DNA of 54,266 nucleotides from contig WLJO01000013.1 in assembly GCA_009701715.1 (NCBI GenBank), forward strand, positions 1 to 54,266. The letters run 5' to 3'. The stretch is from Actinomycetota bacterium (GTDB lineage Bacteria > Actinomycetota > Acidimicrobiia > Acidimicrobiales > Ilumatobacteraceae). Positions 19,151-27,230 of this stretch are shown here, one piece after another. The notes below the pieces were generated by a model, which did no database searches, was not told where the DNA came from, and worked only from the letters and a program-made list of their open reading frames with translations. A program made the translations under genes and the position numbers. Positions within the stretch are counted from its first letter, which is position 1, and each line of letters opens with the position of its first letter.

Positions 19151-19297
19151 ATGCCAGCGCCGTCCGATCCGTCGTGCCTTGAGCGTTTGGTCGACACGTT
19201 GTTCAACCCCGCCGCTGAGCAGGTGCCGAAGGTCGATGCGGCACTCGCCGGGATCGTGGGATGCCTCGCCCCGTTTGCTGGATCGGCTAGCAAATGA
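19151..19297 (+). CDS. Small hypothetical protein, possibly translationally coupled
   Basis: 48-codon frame from the ATG at 19151 to a TGA at 19295-19297. It overlaps the ATG of the YbhN-like gene as ATGA, which favours coupled translation. A GGAGAG lies 14 bp upstream. The protein (MPAPSDPSCLERLVDTLF...) has no recognisable motif or membrane helix. It is also in frame with a longer upstream open stretch, so it could be chance. Low confidence. Confidence 0.35.
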   Translation: MPAPSDPSCLERLVDTLFNPAAEQVPKVDAALAGIVGCLAPFAGSASK

Positions 19298-20430
19298 GTG
19301 TGGACGAGACCGTGACACCGAGGCGAACGCGCCGGCGCCACTGGTGGTACGTGCGCGGAAGCCTCAAGGTGATGGCGTCGTTCTTCGTCTTCTGGTTCCT
19401 CATCCTTCCGCTCATCCCGGGCTTCCGGAAGGCGAGCAGCGACCTGCAGAACTCGAACTTCTGGTTCCTCGGCGTGGGCTTTGTCCTCGAGGGCGTCGCC
19501 CTGTTCTGCTACTCGATGCTGACACACGCCGCGCTCGGGGCGCCCTCGCCCAAGCCACTGCGGTTGTTCCGCATCCAGCTGTCGACCCGGGCGGTGTCTT
19601 CACTCATGCCTGGTGGGTCGGCGGCAGGTTCCGCACTCGGCTACCGCTTGCTCACAACCTCGGGGGTTCCGGCAGCAGACGCCGGGTTCGCCCTCGCCAC
19701 CGTGGGCCTCGGGTCTGCCGTGATGCTCAACATCTTGCTGTTCTTCGCGTTGATGGTGTCCATCCCGCTTCGCGGCTTCAACCCCGTCTACGGCTCGGCT
19801 GCGGTGGTCGGGGTCATCCTTCTGGTGTTCTCGGCCGGTGTCGTTGTCGGCCTGCTGCAGGGCCAGACACGCGCCGAGCGGCTCGTGCGCTGGGTCGCAC
19901 GGCGGCTGCGCTTCGACCCGGACCGCGCGGTCGCTGTCATCCGTCACGTGGCCGATCGCATGCGGTACCTCCTGAGGGACCGCCAGCTGTTGGCACGTGT
20001 CGCGGTGTGGGCGGCGCTCAACTGGTTGCTCGACGCGGCGGCCCTCTGGTTCTTCCTGCGCGCGTTCGGCGGTTCCATCGCCGTGGACGGCCTGCTCGTG
20101 GCGTTCTGTCTGGCGAACGTGCTGGCCGTCATCCCGATCACCCCGGGCGGCCTCGGGATAGTCGAGGGTGTCTACATCCCCGCACTCACCGGGTTTGGCC
20201 TGACTCGAAGCCAGTCGTCGCTCGGCGTGCTCGGCTATCGGCTGGCCCAGTACTGGGTGCCGATGCTGATCGGTGGTCTCTGTTACGTCTCGCTGCGAGT
20301 CGGCCCGTGGTCGATGGAGCGCCGGGACCGCCTCGCCCGACTGCGCCAGGTGGCCCATGACTCGATCATGGACACCACCGACTCGCTGGAGTGGGCCGAG
20401 AAATACGCACAGCGCCGTCCGGGCACGTAG
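19294..20430 (+). CDS. YbhN/lysylphosphatidylglycerol-synthase-type integral membrane protein
   Basis: 378 residues with about eight hydrophobic helices. Landmarks of the UPF0104/LPG_synthase_TM family are SSLMPGGSAAGSALGYRLL, then LNWLLDAAALWFFLRAFGG and NVLAVIPITPGGLGIVEG. The soluble aminoacyl-transferase domain of full MprF enzymes is absent, so it is not a complete lysyl-PG synthase. Stand-alone members are membrane proteins linked to lipid or polyprenyl-carrier flipping; a precise role is not assignable. The C-terminal tail is charged and cytoplasmic. Confidence 0.8.
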   Translation: MSVDETVTPRRTRRRHWWYVRGSLKVMASFFVFWFLILPLIPGFRKASSDLQNSNFWFLGVGFVLEGVALFCYSMLTHAALGAPSPKPLRLFRIQLSTRAVSSLMPGGSAAGSALGYRLLTTSGVPAADAGFALATVGLGSAVMLNILLFFALMVSIPLRGFNPVYGSAAVVGVILLVFSAGVVVGLLQGQTRAERLVRWVARRLRFDPDRAVAVIRHVADRMRYLLRDRQLLARVAVWAALNWLLDAAALWFFLRAFGGSIAVDGLLVAFCLANVLAVIPITPGGLGIVEGVYIPALTGFGLTRSQSSLGVLGYRLAQYWVPMLIGGLCYVSLRVGPWSMERRDRLARLRQVAHDSIMDTTDSLEWAEKYAQRRPGT

Positions 20431-20442
20431 CGTTTGGGTCCT

Positions 20443-20958
20443 ATGACCGTCCACGATCGCCCCTTCGGCCGCTGCCTCGAAGACTTCGCAGTTGGTGACA
20501 TCTACCGGCACTGGCCCGGCAAGACCATCACCGAGTACGACGACCACCTCTTCTGCATGATCACCATGAATCATCACCCGTTGCACACCAACGACTGGTT
20601 TGCAGCCAAGAGCGTTCAGGGTCGCAATGTGGTGGTCGGCAACCTCGTGTACTCCCTCACGCTCGGCATGAGTGTCCCCGACGTGAGCGGTGCCGCCATC
20701 GCCAACCTCGAGGTGGAGACGCTGCAGCACAAGTTCCCCACATTCCACGGGGACACCATTCACGCCGAGACCCGTGTCCTCGACGTGCAGGAATCGAAGT
20801 CTCGCAACGACCGCGGTGTCGTCACCGTCGAGACAAAGGCGTTCAACCAGGACGGCAAGGAAGTGTGTTACTTCCGCCGTCGCGTGATGGTGTGGAAGCG
20901 CGAGTTCGCCCCCTCGCGGGAGCGCCCGTATGACGGCCAGGACGTCTGGGCCGGCTGA
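20443..20958 (+). CDS. MaoC-family (hot-dog) hydratase, mesaconyl-CoA hydratase-like
   Basis: 171 residues from the ATG at 20443. LEDFAVGDIYRHWPGKTITE, then HPLHTNDWFAA (hydratase Asp/His region), NLVYSLTLGMSV, NLEVETLQHKFPTFHGDTI and CYFRRRVMVWKRE fit the actinobacterial MaoC dehydratases that are encoded with malyl-CoA lyase and methylsuccinyl-CoA dehydrogenase in ethylmalonyl-CoA gene sets. Mesaconyl-CoA to beta-methylmalyl-CoA hydration would connect the Mcd-like (15536) and lyase (13143) enzymes. The pathway assignment is inference from family plus proximity. Confidence 0.7.
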   Translation: MTVHDRPFGRCLEDFAVGDIYRHWPGKTITEYDDHLFCMITMNHHPLHTNDWFAAKSVQGRNVVVGNLVYSLTLGMSVPDVSGAAIANLEVETLQHKFPTFHGDTIHAETRVLDVQESKSRNDRGVVTVETKAFNQDGKEVCYFRRRVMVWKREFAPSRERPYDGQDVWAG

Positions 20959-21817
20959 TCCCGCGTTGAACATGGCCGACCTCGTCGGCCGTGTGCTGGC
21001 GTGGGGTGTGCCCCGCATGCGGGATCTGCCGTGGCGGCAGTCCCGGGACCCGTGGGGCATCCTCGTCGCAGAGGTGATGGCCCAACAGACGCAGGTGGAC
21101 CGGGTGGTGCAGCGCTGGGACCGGTTCCTCGAGCGCTTCCCCACTCCGGCCGCGTGCGCAGCCGCACCGCTCGGTGACATCCTGCGCGAGTGGCAGGGCC
21201 TCGGGTACCCGAGGCGAGCAAGGCATCTCCACGAGTCAGCGAACCGCGTGGTGGAGCTCGGCGTATTCCCGTCCACGCTTGACGGGCTGCTGAGCCTGCC
21301 CGGGGTCGGTCAGTACACGGCGCGTGCGGTGCTCGCCTTCGCGTTTGAGTCGCCGGCGGCCGTGGTGGACACGAACATCGCACGGGTGCTCGCAAGGACG
21401 GTGGGGGAGCGGCTCACGGCGAAACGTGCGCAGTCGATTGCCGACGAACTCTGCCCGCCCGAGGATTCGTGGGTGTGGAACCAGGTGATCATGGACCTCG
21501 GTGCCGTCCTGTGCAGGCCAGCGCCTCGCTGTGCTGAGTGTCCGATCCAGCAGCAGTGCGTATGGACTGCGTCGGGTCAGCCGGATCCAGACCCTGCGAT
21601 CGGCACGGCCGGCGTCAGTGGCAAGCAGGCGCGTTTCGAGGGATCGGACCGTCAGGCCCGCGGCCGACTGATGGCGAGGCTTGTTGCGGGCCCCCTCTCG
21701 GCTGCCGAGGCTGCGGCCGCGATGCAGGTGGACGCAGAACGCGCCGAGCGACTCGTCTCAGCGCTCGTCGCCGAGGGTCTTGTTGTCGGCAACGGTGAGT
21801 CGCTCCGGCTCCCGTAG
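20930..21817 (+). CDS. mutY: A/G-specific adenine glycosylase MutY
   Basis: 295 residues if the ATG at 20930 (29-bp overlap with the MaoC gene) is used; the ATG at 20972 is an alternative. Catalytic Glu48 is in AEVMAQQTQVDRV, the helix-hairpin-helix LPGVGQYT is at 123-130, Asp147 is in VVDTNIARV, and the 4Fe-4S ligands are Cys195, 201, 204 and 210. The spacing between the first two cysteines is five residues, whereas six is usual. It removes adenine mispaired with 8-oxoguanine. The C-terminal NUDIX-like recognition domain is replaced by a short winged-helix-like tail, as common in actinobacteria. Confidence 0.9.
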   Translation: MTARTSGPADPALNMADLVGRVLAWGVPRMRDLPWRQSRDPWGILVAEVMAQQTQVDRVVQRWDRFLERFPTPAACAAAPLGDILREWQGLGYPRRARHLHESANRVVELGVFPSTLDGLLSLPGVGQYTARAVLAFAFESPAAVVDTNIARVLARTVGERLTAKRAQSIADELCPPEDSWVWNQVIMDLGAVLCRPAPRCAECPIQQQCVWTASGQPDPDPAIGTAGVSGKQARFEGSDRQARGRLMARLVAGPLSAAEAAAAMQVDAERAERLVSALVAEGLVVGNGESLRLP

Positions 21818-21824
21818 GGCCTGC

Positions 21825-22340
21825 TCAGCGGGTGACGGCGCGCAGGATCTCGGCGAAGGCCTCGTCGGCCTTGGCGCGCATCTCGTCGTCGGTGCGGTCC
21901 TGAATGGGATGTGGCACGAACACGCTCGCCGGCGTGAAGCCGAGTGCCGCTGATTGCGCCTCGGCGGCCTGAACGAACTCGGTGGAGGCAATGAACATGC
22001 CGACCACACCGCGGGACTCGAGATCACTGATGTCGTGCACACTGCACGACGTACAACTGCCTCAATCGGCGAGTGCTTCGATAACCACCTGGCACTGGCT
22101 GGCGATCTCGTGGCGGAGGTCCACGGGGGCCGGCTTGGTGAAGGTGGGCTTCTTGAAGCGTTTCACCTTCGCCCCGACCTCGGTGAGACGCTGCTCGAGC
22201 CGGTCGAGGAACACGTCGCCGCGCGCCTTGGAGATGTCGAGCAGACCGACGGTCATGCCGGACAGCGTCGTCGGTCGCTCGAGGAGCGTCCGGTGGGCGA
22301 CGGTGCGCTCACTCGTGGGATCCAAGATGGTCGTGGTCAC
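21825..22340 (-). CDS. UGSC-family selenoprotein (in-frame UGA read as selenocysteine)
   Basis: From the GTG at 22340 (GAGGAG 9 bp upstream) to the stop at 21825, one frame encodes 171 residues if the TGA at 22062-22064 is read as Sec93. The junction reads VVIEALAD-U-GSCTSCSVHD, the motif that names the UGSC family, in which U is selenocysteine or cysteine. Beyond it the protein continues with family-like sequence (IASTEFVQAAEAQSAALGF). An automated caller would split it into a 100-codon and a 71-codon piece. A perfect hairpin starts 11 nt after the UGA. The redox-like U/C-rich site suggests thiol/selenol chemistry, but the reaction is unknown. It lies 39 bp downstream of a thioredoxin-domain protein in the same operon. 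Confidence 0.85.
22032..22050 (-). promoter_or_regulatory. SECIS-like hairpin downstream of the Sec UGA
   Basis: The mRNA strand reads GTCGTGCA-GTG-TGCACGAC, a perfect 8-bp stem with a GUG apical loop (or 7 bp with AGUGU). It begins exactly 11 nt after the UGA. Bacterial SECIS elements lie within the coding region just after the UGA and carry G/GU in a small apical loop. The stem also encodes the conserved SCSVHD, so part of its symmetry could be coding constraint. Confidence 0.7.
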
Positions 22341-22379
22341 GTGCTCATCTCCTCGTGTCGTCAATTCTGTGTCGTCGGT

Positions 22380-23852
22380 TCATCGCCAAGTCACTTCTCG
22401 TGTGACGGGCTGGCTGCCCGCCGCACCGTTTAGCCAGCCACCGATCATGGTGGAGAACAACCCGGCACCGCCACCAGCATGCACCAAGAGGATGCCGCCC
22501 TGCCGGAACTTCGGGAGTGTTTGGTCTTTCAGGCCCTCCGGCACGCCCTCGGCGATACCGGCGGCCCCGCGGATGATGTCCGCACCCGCTATCTGCGTGC
22601 GCTCGTGGAGCTCGGCGAGGATGCGGGTTCGGTCCCACCCGGCGTCCGCGAACACACGGGCGTGCTCCGGGCCGAGGATGAGGACGACGTCAAAGGCGAT
22701 GACAAGCTTCGGATGCGTCATGGCGCGCAATGCAGCAGCCAACGAGTTGGCCAGCGACTCGGGTGTGCGTGACAACTGATCCACAATCACCTTGGGGCCT
22801 TCGCCGGCAAACAGCGTGATGGCGTCCGTGCCCGGGGTGATCCCGCGTTCGGTGGCGAGCGAGGTCCACGGCGAGCCCACTTCGTCCTCGGGGAAGCAGA
22901 ACGAGATCTTCCCAGGATTGCCGTGTGCCGCGCGGTCCACGCCGCCCGGACGGCCACCGCCGACATTGCGGATCACGAGTTGCAAGGCCCTGCCGATGGT
23001 GAGGTTGGCGCGGTTGCCCTGGCCGAGCACGTTGACACCGCTGTTCATACCGATGGCCTGCGTGCCCGGACCGTTACAGATGATGACCGGACCCACCGGC
23101 ATCGTGGTGGCCAGCACGCCGTGGATGTTGAACTCGTCGGTGCACGCGGCCTGCACGGCAGTAAGCACCCACGGGAAATACTCGGGTTTGCAACCGGCCA
23201 TGACGGCGTTGATCGCAACCTTCTCCACCGTGATCTCCACGAGGTCCGGTGGCACGATCGCAACGAGTTCGTCCGGAGCGTGCGAGGTTCCCTCGAGCAT
23301 GCGCAGCACGCGGGCCTCGGTGGGCGGCACGACGGGGAGGCCGTCGGTCCAGCCGCGCTCGAACAATGTCTCCATCTCGTCCTCGAGCGTTGCGAGTTCG
23401 ATGCGGCGTGCACGCAATTTTGATCCGGTGAAGCGGACGCGCAGTTCGTCGGCAAGGTCGGGATCCACCGACTTCGACCCGCAACCCGGGCGCATCACCG
23501 GAAGATCGGGTGCTAGCCCCGCAACGCCGCTGACCTGCTCCCAGTCGGTACGGGACCAGCCAACTGTGCGGTCGGTCTCTTGACCCCCGCTTACACGGAT
23601 GAGCGTGGGGACGGTCTCGATCTCGTGGTGCCAGCTGACAGCGAGGTCGGCGTCCGGGAGTGACGGCAAGCCGCTGAGAAAAGACGCATCGTCCTGTACG
23701 TAGATCGTGAGCGGGGTTGCCGAGGCACCCAGTTGTTCAAGTACGGGCACGACCATGCGGCACGTGGCGCAGTCCTGCTTGACGACCACGACGAGTCCGT
23801 CGGGCAGGACAGGTGCGGCGGTCGGGGTGACGGCGTGCGGCTCAGCGGACAT
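22380..23852 (-). CDS. Thioredoxin-domain protein fused to a large conserved domain; partner of the UGSC selenoprotein
   Basis: 490 residues. An N-terminal thioredoxin-like domain has VVVVKQDCATCRMVVPVLEQ with Cys28 and Cys31 (CxxC) and a cis-Pro segment IETVPTLIRVSGG. From about residue 155 a second region carries WTDGLPVVPPTEARVLRML, VEKVAINAVMAGCKPEYFP, NGPGTQAIGMNSGVNVLGQG and NVGGGRPGGVDRAAHGNPGK, a conserved pattern I recognise as widespread but uncharacterised. It is the first gene of the operon with the selenoprotein. A thiol-disulfide or selenenyl-reduction partnership is an inference from the CxxC and operon. Confidence 0.7.
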   Translation of the reverse strand: MSAEPHAVTPTAAPVLPDGLVVVVKQDCATCRMVVPVLEQLGASATPLTIYVQDDASFLSGLPSLPDADLAVSWHHEIETVPTLIRVSGGQETDRTVGWSRTDWEQVSGVAGLAPDLPVMRPGCGSKSVDPDLADELRVRFTGSKLRARRIELATLEDEMETLFERGWTDGLPVVPPTEARVLRMLEGTSHAPDELVAIVPPDLVEITVEKVAINAVMAGCKPEYFPWVLTAVQAACTDEFNIHGVLATTMPVGPVIICNGPGTQAIGMNSGVNVLGQGNRANLTIGRALQLVIRNVGGGRPGGVDRAAHGNPGKISFCFPEDEVGSPWTSLATERGITPGTDAITLFAGEGPKVIVDQLSRTPESLANSLAAALRAMTHPKLVIAFDVVLILGPEHARVFADAGWDRTRILAELHERTQIAGADIIRGAAGIAEGVPEGLKDQTLPKFRQGGILLVHAGGGAGLFSTMIGGWLNGAAGSQPVTREVTWR

Positions 23853-23940
23853 TGCCCCGGACGGTAGTGCTCCGGTGCGACATGTGCCACAGTCCCGCCC
23901 CTAGACAGGGTCCGGCGGTGCCCGTAGCGTCTGATCCGTT

Positions 23941-24792
23941 GTGGGGAACACCGTTCGAATCACGTTCCACGGCGTCCGTGGGTCGACGCCGTGTCACGGT
24001 GACGAAGTCCGTCGGTACGGCGGGAACACGTCATGCGTGTCTGTTGACGCGCCCGGCGAGGACCCGCTCGTGTTCGACCTCGGCACCGGATTGCGCTACT
24101 TCGGCCGCCAGCAGCCCCAAGACGGCTCGTTCACCGGGACGTGCCTCCTCACGCACCTGCACTGGGACCACACCCAGGGTCTCCCGTTCTTCGTTCCAAT
24201 CCTGCGCAACGGCGCCAAGCTCGACATCTACGGGCCAACCCAGGAGGACGGGGCCACCGTCCGTACCGCGATGAGCCGCTTCATGGCCCCGCCGCACTTC
24301 CCGGTGGAGCTGGACAAGCTTCCCGGTGCGATCAACTTCTTTGATGTGGGCGACCACGATTTCTTCGTGGGTGGTTTCGCAGTTCGATCCCGCTTGATTC
24401 CACACGTCGGCAACACGCTCGGCTTCCGGGTGGAGTGGAACGGGCTGTCGATTGCCTACCTGTCGGATCACCAACAGCCCTACGACGGCTCGTTCGGCGC
24501 CACCGACGGGGCGATGGACCTCGTGCGCGGTGCCGATCTCGTGATCCACGATGCGCAGTACACGCCGGAAGAGTTCGAGATGAAGAGCACGTGGGGGCAC
24601 TGCACGGTGGACTATGCCGTGTGGCTCGCCGCAACAGCGGGCGCGAAGAGACTCGCTCTGTTCCATCACGACCCGACCCGCCACGACGACGATGTGGACG
24701 CGCTGTTGTGCGCCGCTCGCGAGTCCGGCCGTGAGCAGGGTGTGGAGGTCTTCGCTGCCAGCGAGGGTCTCACCGTCGAGCTGTCGAACTAG
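23941..24792 (+). CDS. Metallo-beta-lactamase-fold hydrolase
   Basis: 283 residues, GTG start. GVRGSTPCHGDEVRRYGGNT near the N-terminus and THLHWDHTQG at 71-80 (ligands His72, His74, Asp76, His77) define an MBL-fold two-metal hydrolase. SDHQQPY and DLVIHDAQYTPEEF supply the later metal-binding residues, and LALFHHDPTRHDD the C-terminal His. The opening motif is shared with stand-alone MBL proteins sometimes annotated as cAMP-phosphodiesterase-like; the substrate is unknown. It is divergent from the thioredoxin-domain/selenoprotein operon, with 88 bp between starts. Confidence 0.85.
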   Translation: MGNTVRITFHGVRGSTPCHGDEVRRYGGNTSCVSVDAPGEDPLVFDLGTGLRYFGRQQPQDGSFTGTCLLTHLHWDHTQGLPFFVPILRNGAKLDIYGPTQEDGATVRTAMSRFMAPPHFPVELDKLPGAINFFDVGDHDFFVGGFAVRSRLIPHVGNTLGFRVEWNGLSIAYLSDHQQPYDGSFGATDGAMDLVRGADLVIHDAQYTPEEFEMKSTWGHCTVDYAVWLAATAGAKRLALFHHDPTRHDDDVDALLCAARESGREQGVEVFAASEGLTVELSN

Positions 24793-24810
24793 GGCGACAG
24801 CCCAACAGGT

Positions 24811-27063
24811 CTACGACACCTGCTGGAGGGCTTCCCAGACACGCAGGGGTGTGTAGGGCATGTCGAGGTGCTCCACCCCGAGCACTGACAGGGCGTCCAT
24901 CACGGCACTCTGCAGCGCAGGGGTACCCACCACGGTGCCGGACTCGCCGATGCCCTTCACGCCGAGCGGGTTGCACGGCGACGGCGTCTCGGTGCCGTCC
25001 GTGTGGAAGAGCGGCATCTCGCAGGACGACACCAACGCGTAATCAGCGAAGTTTGCGGTCCGCGGAACCCCGTCGTTGCCGTAGTGCATCTCCTCGTAGA
25101 GGGCGGCACCGACCGCGAGTCCGAGGCCCCCGTGCACCTGGCCCTCGGCGATCTGGTGATTGAGGATCGTTCCTGCGTCGTCCACTGTGTGCATCTCGCG
25201 GACCCGGACGCAGCCGGTCTCGGTGTCAAGCTCGATCACCGCGATGCAGGCGCCGAAGGCGAAGGTACCGGGCGACTCGAACCTGTGGGATGCCTCGATC
25301 GCTCCGAGGTCCGCCCAGGCGAGCGACCTCGCCGGTGTGCCGACCACAGCGAACGTGCCGTGCGCCTTGTCGAACTCGATGTCGGCCTCGCTCGCCTCGA
25401 GGAGGTCAGCCGCCACCTGCCTGGCCGCCTCTACCGCAGCACGTGCTGCTCCGTACGCAGACGAGCCGCCGAGCTGGGCGGATCGGGAGCCGATGGTGCC
25501 CCCACCGAAGGGGGCGAGGTCGGTGTCGCTGTGGAGGACGCGAATCCTGTCTCGGTGGATGCCGAGTTCGCTCATGACGATCTCGGCGAAGGTGGTCTCG
25601 TGGCCCTGACCGTGCGGTGACGTGCCGACGATCACGTCCACCGTGCCGTCGTCGTTCACCCTGCACTCGGCGAGCTCCTCACCCCCGCCCGTAATCTCGG
25701 TCGTGCACGCCATGCCGACACCGATCTGGGTGCGGTCGCCCCGGGCGCGGCGGGTCGCCTGCTCCGAGCGGAGTGCGCGATAGCGAGAGCTCTCGACCAC
25801 CTTGTTGATCGCCCGTGCGTACTCGCCACTGTCGTAGGTGGAACCGACGGCGGTCCTGTAGGGGAAGCGGTCCGGGGCAACGACGTTCCTGAGCCGGACA
25901 TCCACGGGGTCGATGCCGAGAGCAAGGGCGAAGCGGTCCATCGCGCGCTCGATGTCGCATGCTGCCTCGGGTCGCCCGGCGCCGCGGAACGCAACGGTGG
26001 GCGTGGTGTTCGTGACGAGGGAAGTACCCGAAACCCGGGCAGCAGGGATGTCGTACACGCCCGTTCCCGAGTTGCGCAGGTTGGAGACCGTGAAGGTTCC
26101 CATTGCCGGGTAGGCACCGCTGTCCTGGAACGCTTCGACGCTGTAGGCAAGCACAGTGCCGTCGCCCGTGCCGCCCAGACGAATGCGGTGGGTGGAGGCT
26201 CGGCCGTGCCCCATGGCGACCATGGCCTCCGTGCGCGACTCGGTCCACCGCAGCGGGCGGCCGATTCGGCGGGAGGCCCAGGCGAGCACGACATCCTCGG
26301 GGTAGCAGCCAAAGCCACTCTTGGAGCCGAATCCTCCCCCGACATCAGGGGCGATCACCCGAACCGTTCCGGGTGCGAGGCCGAGCGATGACTCGATGAT
26401 GTGCTTCGCCCCGGCGGGTCGCTGTGACGTGACCCATGAGATGCACCGTCCGTTGTCGTACCAGGCGACGGCGCCGGCGCGCGGTTCCATCGGTCCGGGG
26501 TTGAGCCTTGGGTGGCGAAGGGAGAACTCGACGATTACGTCGCAGGCCTCGAACGGGTCGTCCTCGAAAGCCGGTGTGGACCACTCCCACGACACGTTGG
26601 TCCCAGCGGCGTCGTGGAGGACCACCGTACTGGCGAGGGCATCGTCGAGGGAGACGACAGCGGGCAGCGATTCGTAGTGGGCGACTACAGCCTCCGCTGC
26701 GTCTGCGGCCAGGTAGGCGGTCTCGGCAACCACGATGGCAAGGGGTTCGCCCACGAAACGGACTGTGTCTGTGGCCAGCATGGGTCGGTACATCTTCTGG
26801 TTCATGAACTGCAGTCGCGGCATGAGCGGCCACAGTTCTGTCCCGCTGTGCGCCCCGGTGAACACAGCGATCACGCCCGGCATCGACACCGCCTCGCTCG
26901 TATCGATGGATGTGATGCGGCCGTGTGGTTCGGTTGAACGGACGAATGCACAGTGGGCGGCACCCGTGAGTGCAGGGTGGTGGAGGCCGGAGATGAACGT
27001 GCCCCGTCCCGTGAGGAATCGGGGGTCCTCCCGCCGGAGAACCGGTTCGTCGCGGGCGCCCAT
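24811..27063 (-). CDS. Molybdopterin-binding large subunit, xanthine dehydrogenase/CO dehydrogenase family (CoxL form II-like)
   Basis: 750 residues from the ATG at 27063. The N-terminus LRREDPRFLTGRGTFISGLH is typical of aldehyde/CO dehydrogenase large subunits. GGGFGSKSGFGCYPED is the molybdopterin-binding GGGFG motif. VAFRGAGRPEA matches form II (AYRGAGR), not the true CO-oxidising form I (AYxCSFR). KGIGESGTV near the C-terminus holds the catalytic Glu. The enzyme normally needs FeS and FAD subunits (S and M), but neither is adjacent here. It is divergent from the 2-oxoacid oxidoreductase; the substrate is unknown. Confidence 0.88.
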   Translation of the reverse strand: MGARDEPVLRREDPRFLTGRGTFISGLHHPALTGAAHCAFVRSTEPHGRITSIDTSEAVSMPGVIAVFTGAHSGTELWPLMPRLQFMNQKMYRPMLATDTVRFVGEPLAIVVAETAYLAADAAEAVVAHYESLPAVVSLDDALASTVVLHDAAGTNVSWEWSTPAFEDDPFEACDVIVEFSLRHPRLNPGPMEPRAGAVAWYDNGRCISWVTSQRPAGAKHIIESSLGLAPGTVRVIAPDVGGGFGSKSGFGCYPEDVVLAWASRRIGRPLRWTESRTEAMVAMGHGRASTHRIRLGGTGDGTVLAYSVEAFQDSGAYPAMGTFTVSNLRNSGTGVYDIPAARVSGTSLVTNTTPTVAFRGAGRPEAACDIERAMDRFALALGIDPVDVRLRNVVAPDRFPYRTAVGSTYDSGEYARAINKVVESSRYRALRSEQATRRARGDRTQIGVGMACTTEITGGGEELAECRVNDDGTVDVIVGTSPHGQGHETTFAEIVMSELGIHRDRIRVLHSDTDLAPFGGGTIGSRSAQLGGSSAYGAARAAVEAARQVAADLLEASEADIEFDKAHGTFAVVGTPARSLAWADLGAIEASHRFESPGTFAFGACIAVIELDTETGCVRVREMHTVDDAGTILNHQIAEGQVHGGLGLAVGAALYEEMHYGNDGVPRTANFADYALVSSCEMPLFHTDGTETPSPCNPLGVKGIGESGTVVGTPALQSAVMDALSVLGVEHLDMPYTPLRVWEALQQVS

Positions 27064-27136
27064 GCCGGCGACGCTAGCCCGCTGTGGTTCTGCGCGCGGT
27101 TGCGCTGATGAGTACGTGCCGGGCGACTGCTCCCCG

Positions 27137-27158
27137 GGTTGACGGACTAGGGTCAACC
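27137..27158. promoter_or_regulatory. Inverted repeat, candidate operator
   Basis: GGTTGAC and GTCAACC form a perfect 7-bp inverted repeat with an 8-bp spacer. It sits in the 167-bp gap between the divergent molybdopterin subunit and 2-oxoacid oxidoreductase genes. The symmetry fits a dimeric regulator site; the regulator is unknown. Confidence 0.4.
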
Positions 27159-27230
27159 GCTGAAGAGGGTCTCGCCCAGATCCGCAGTGTCGGCAGTTCG
27201 CTGGCGGGAACCGGGTGTGAAGGGACGATC

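Noticed and set aside
17970-20360. A 796-codon plus-strand open frame antisense to the P450 and running into the YbhN-like gene
   Set aside because: It is an Arg/His/Gly-rich shadow of real genes in another frame; no domain, and it crosses a promoter region.
24811-27063. Calling the molybdopterin subunit an aerobic CO dehydrogenase
   Set aside because: It lacks the form I AYxCSFR active-site loop and has the form II-like AFRGAGR, and the S and M subunits are absent.
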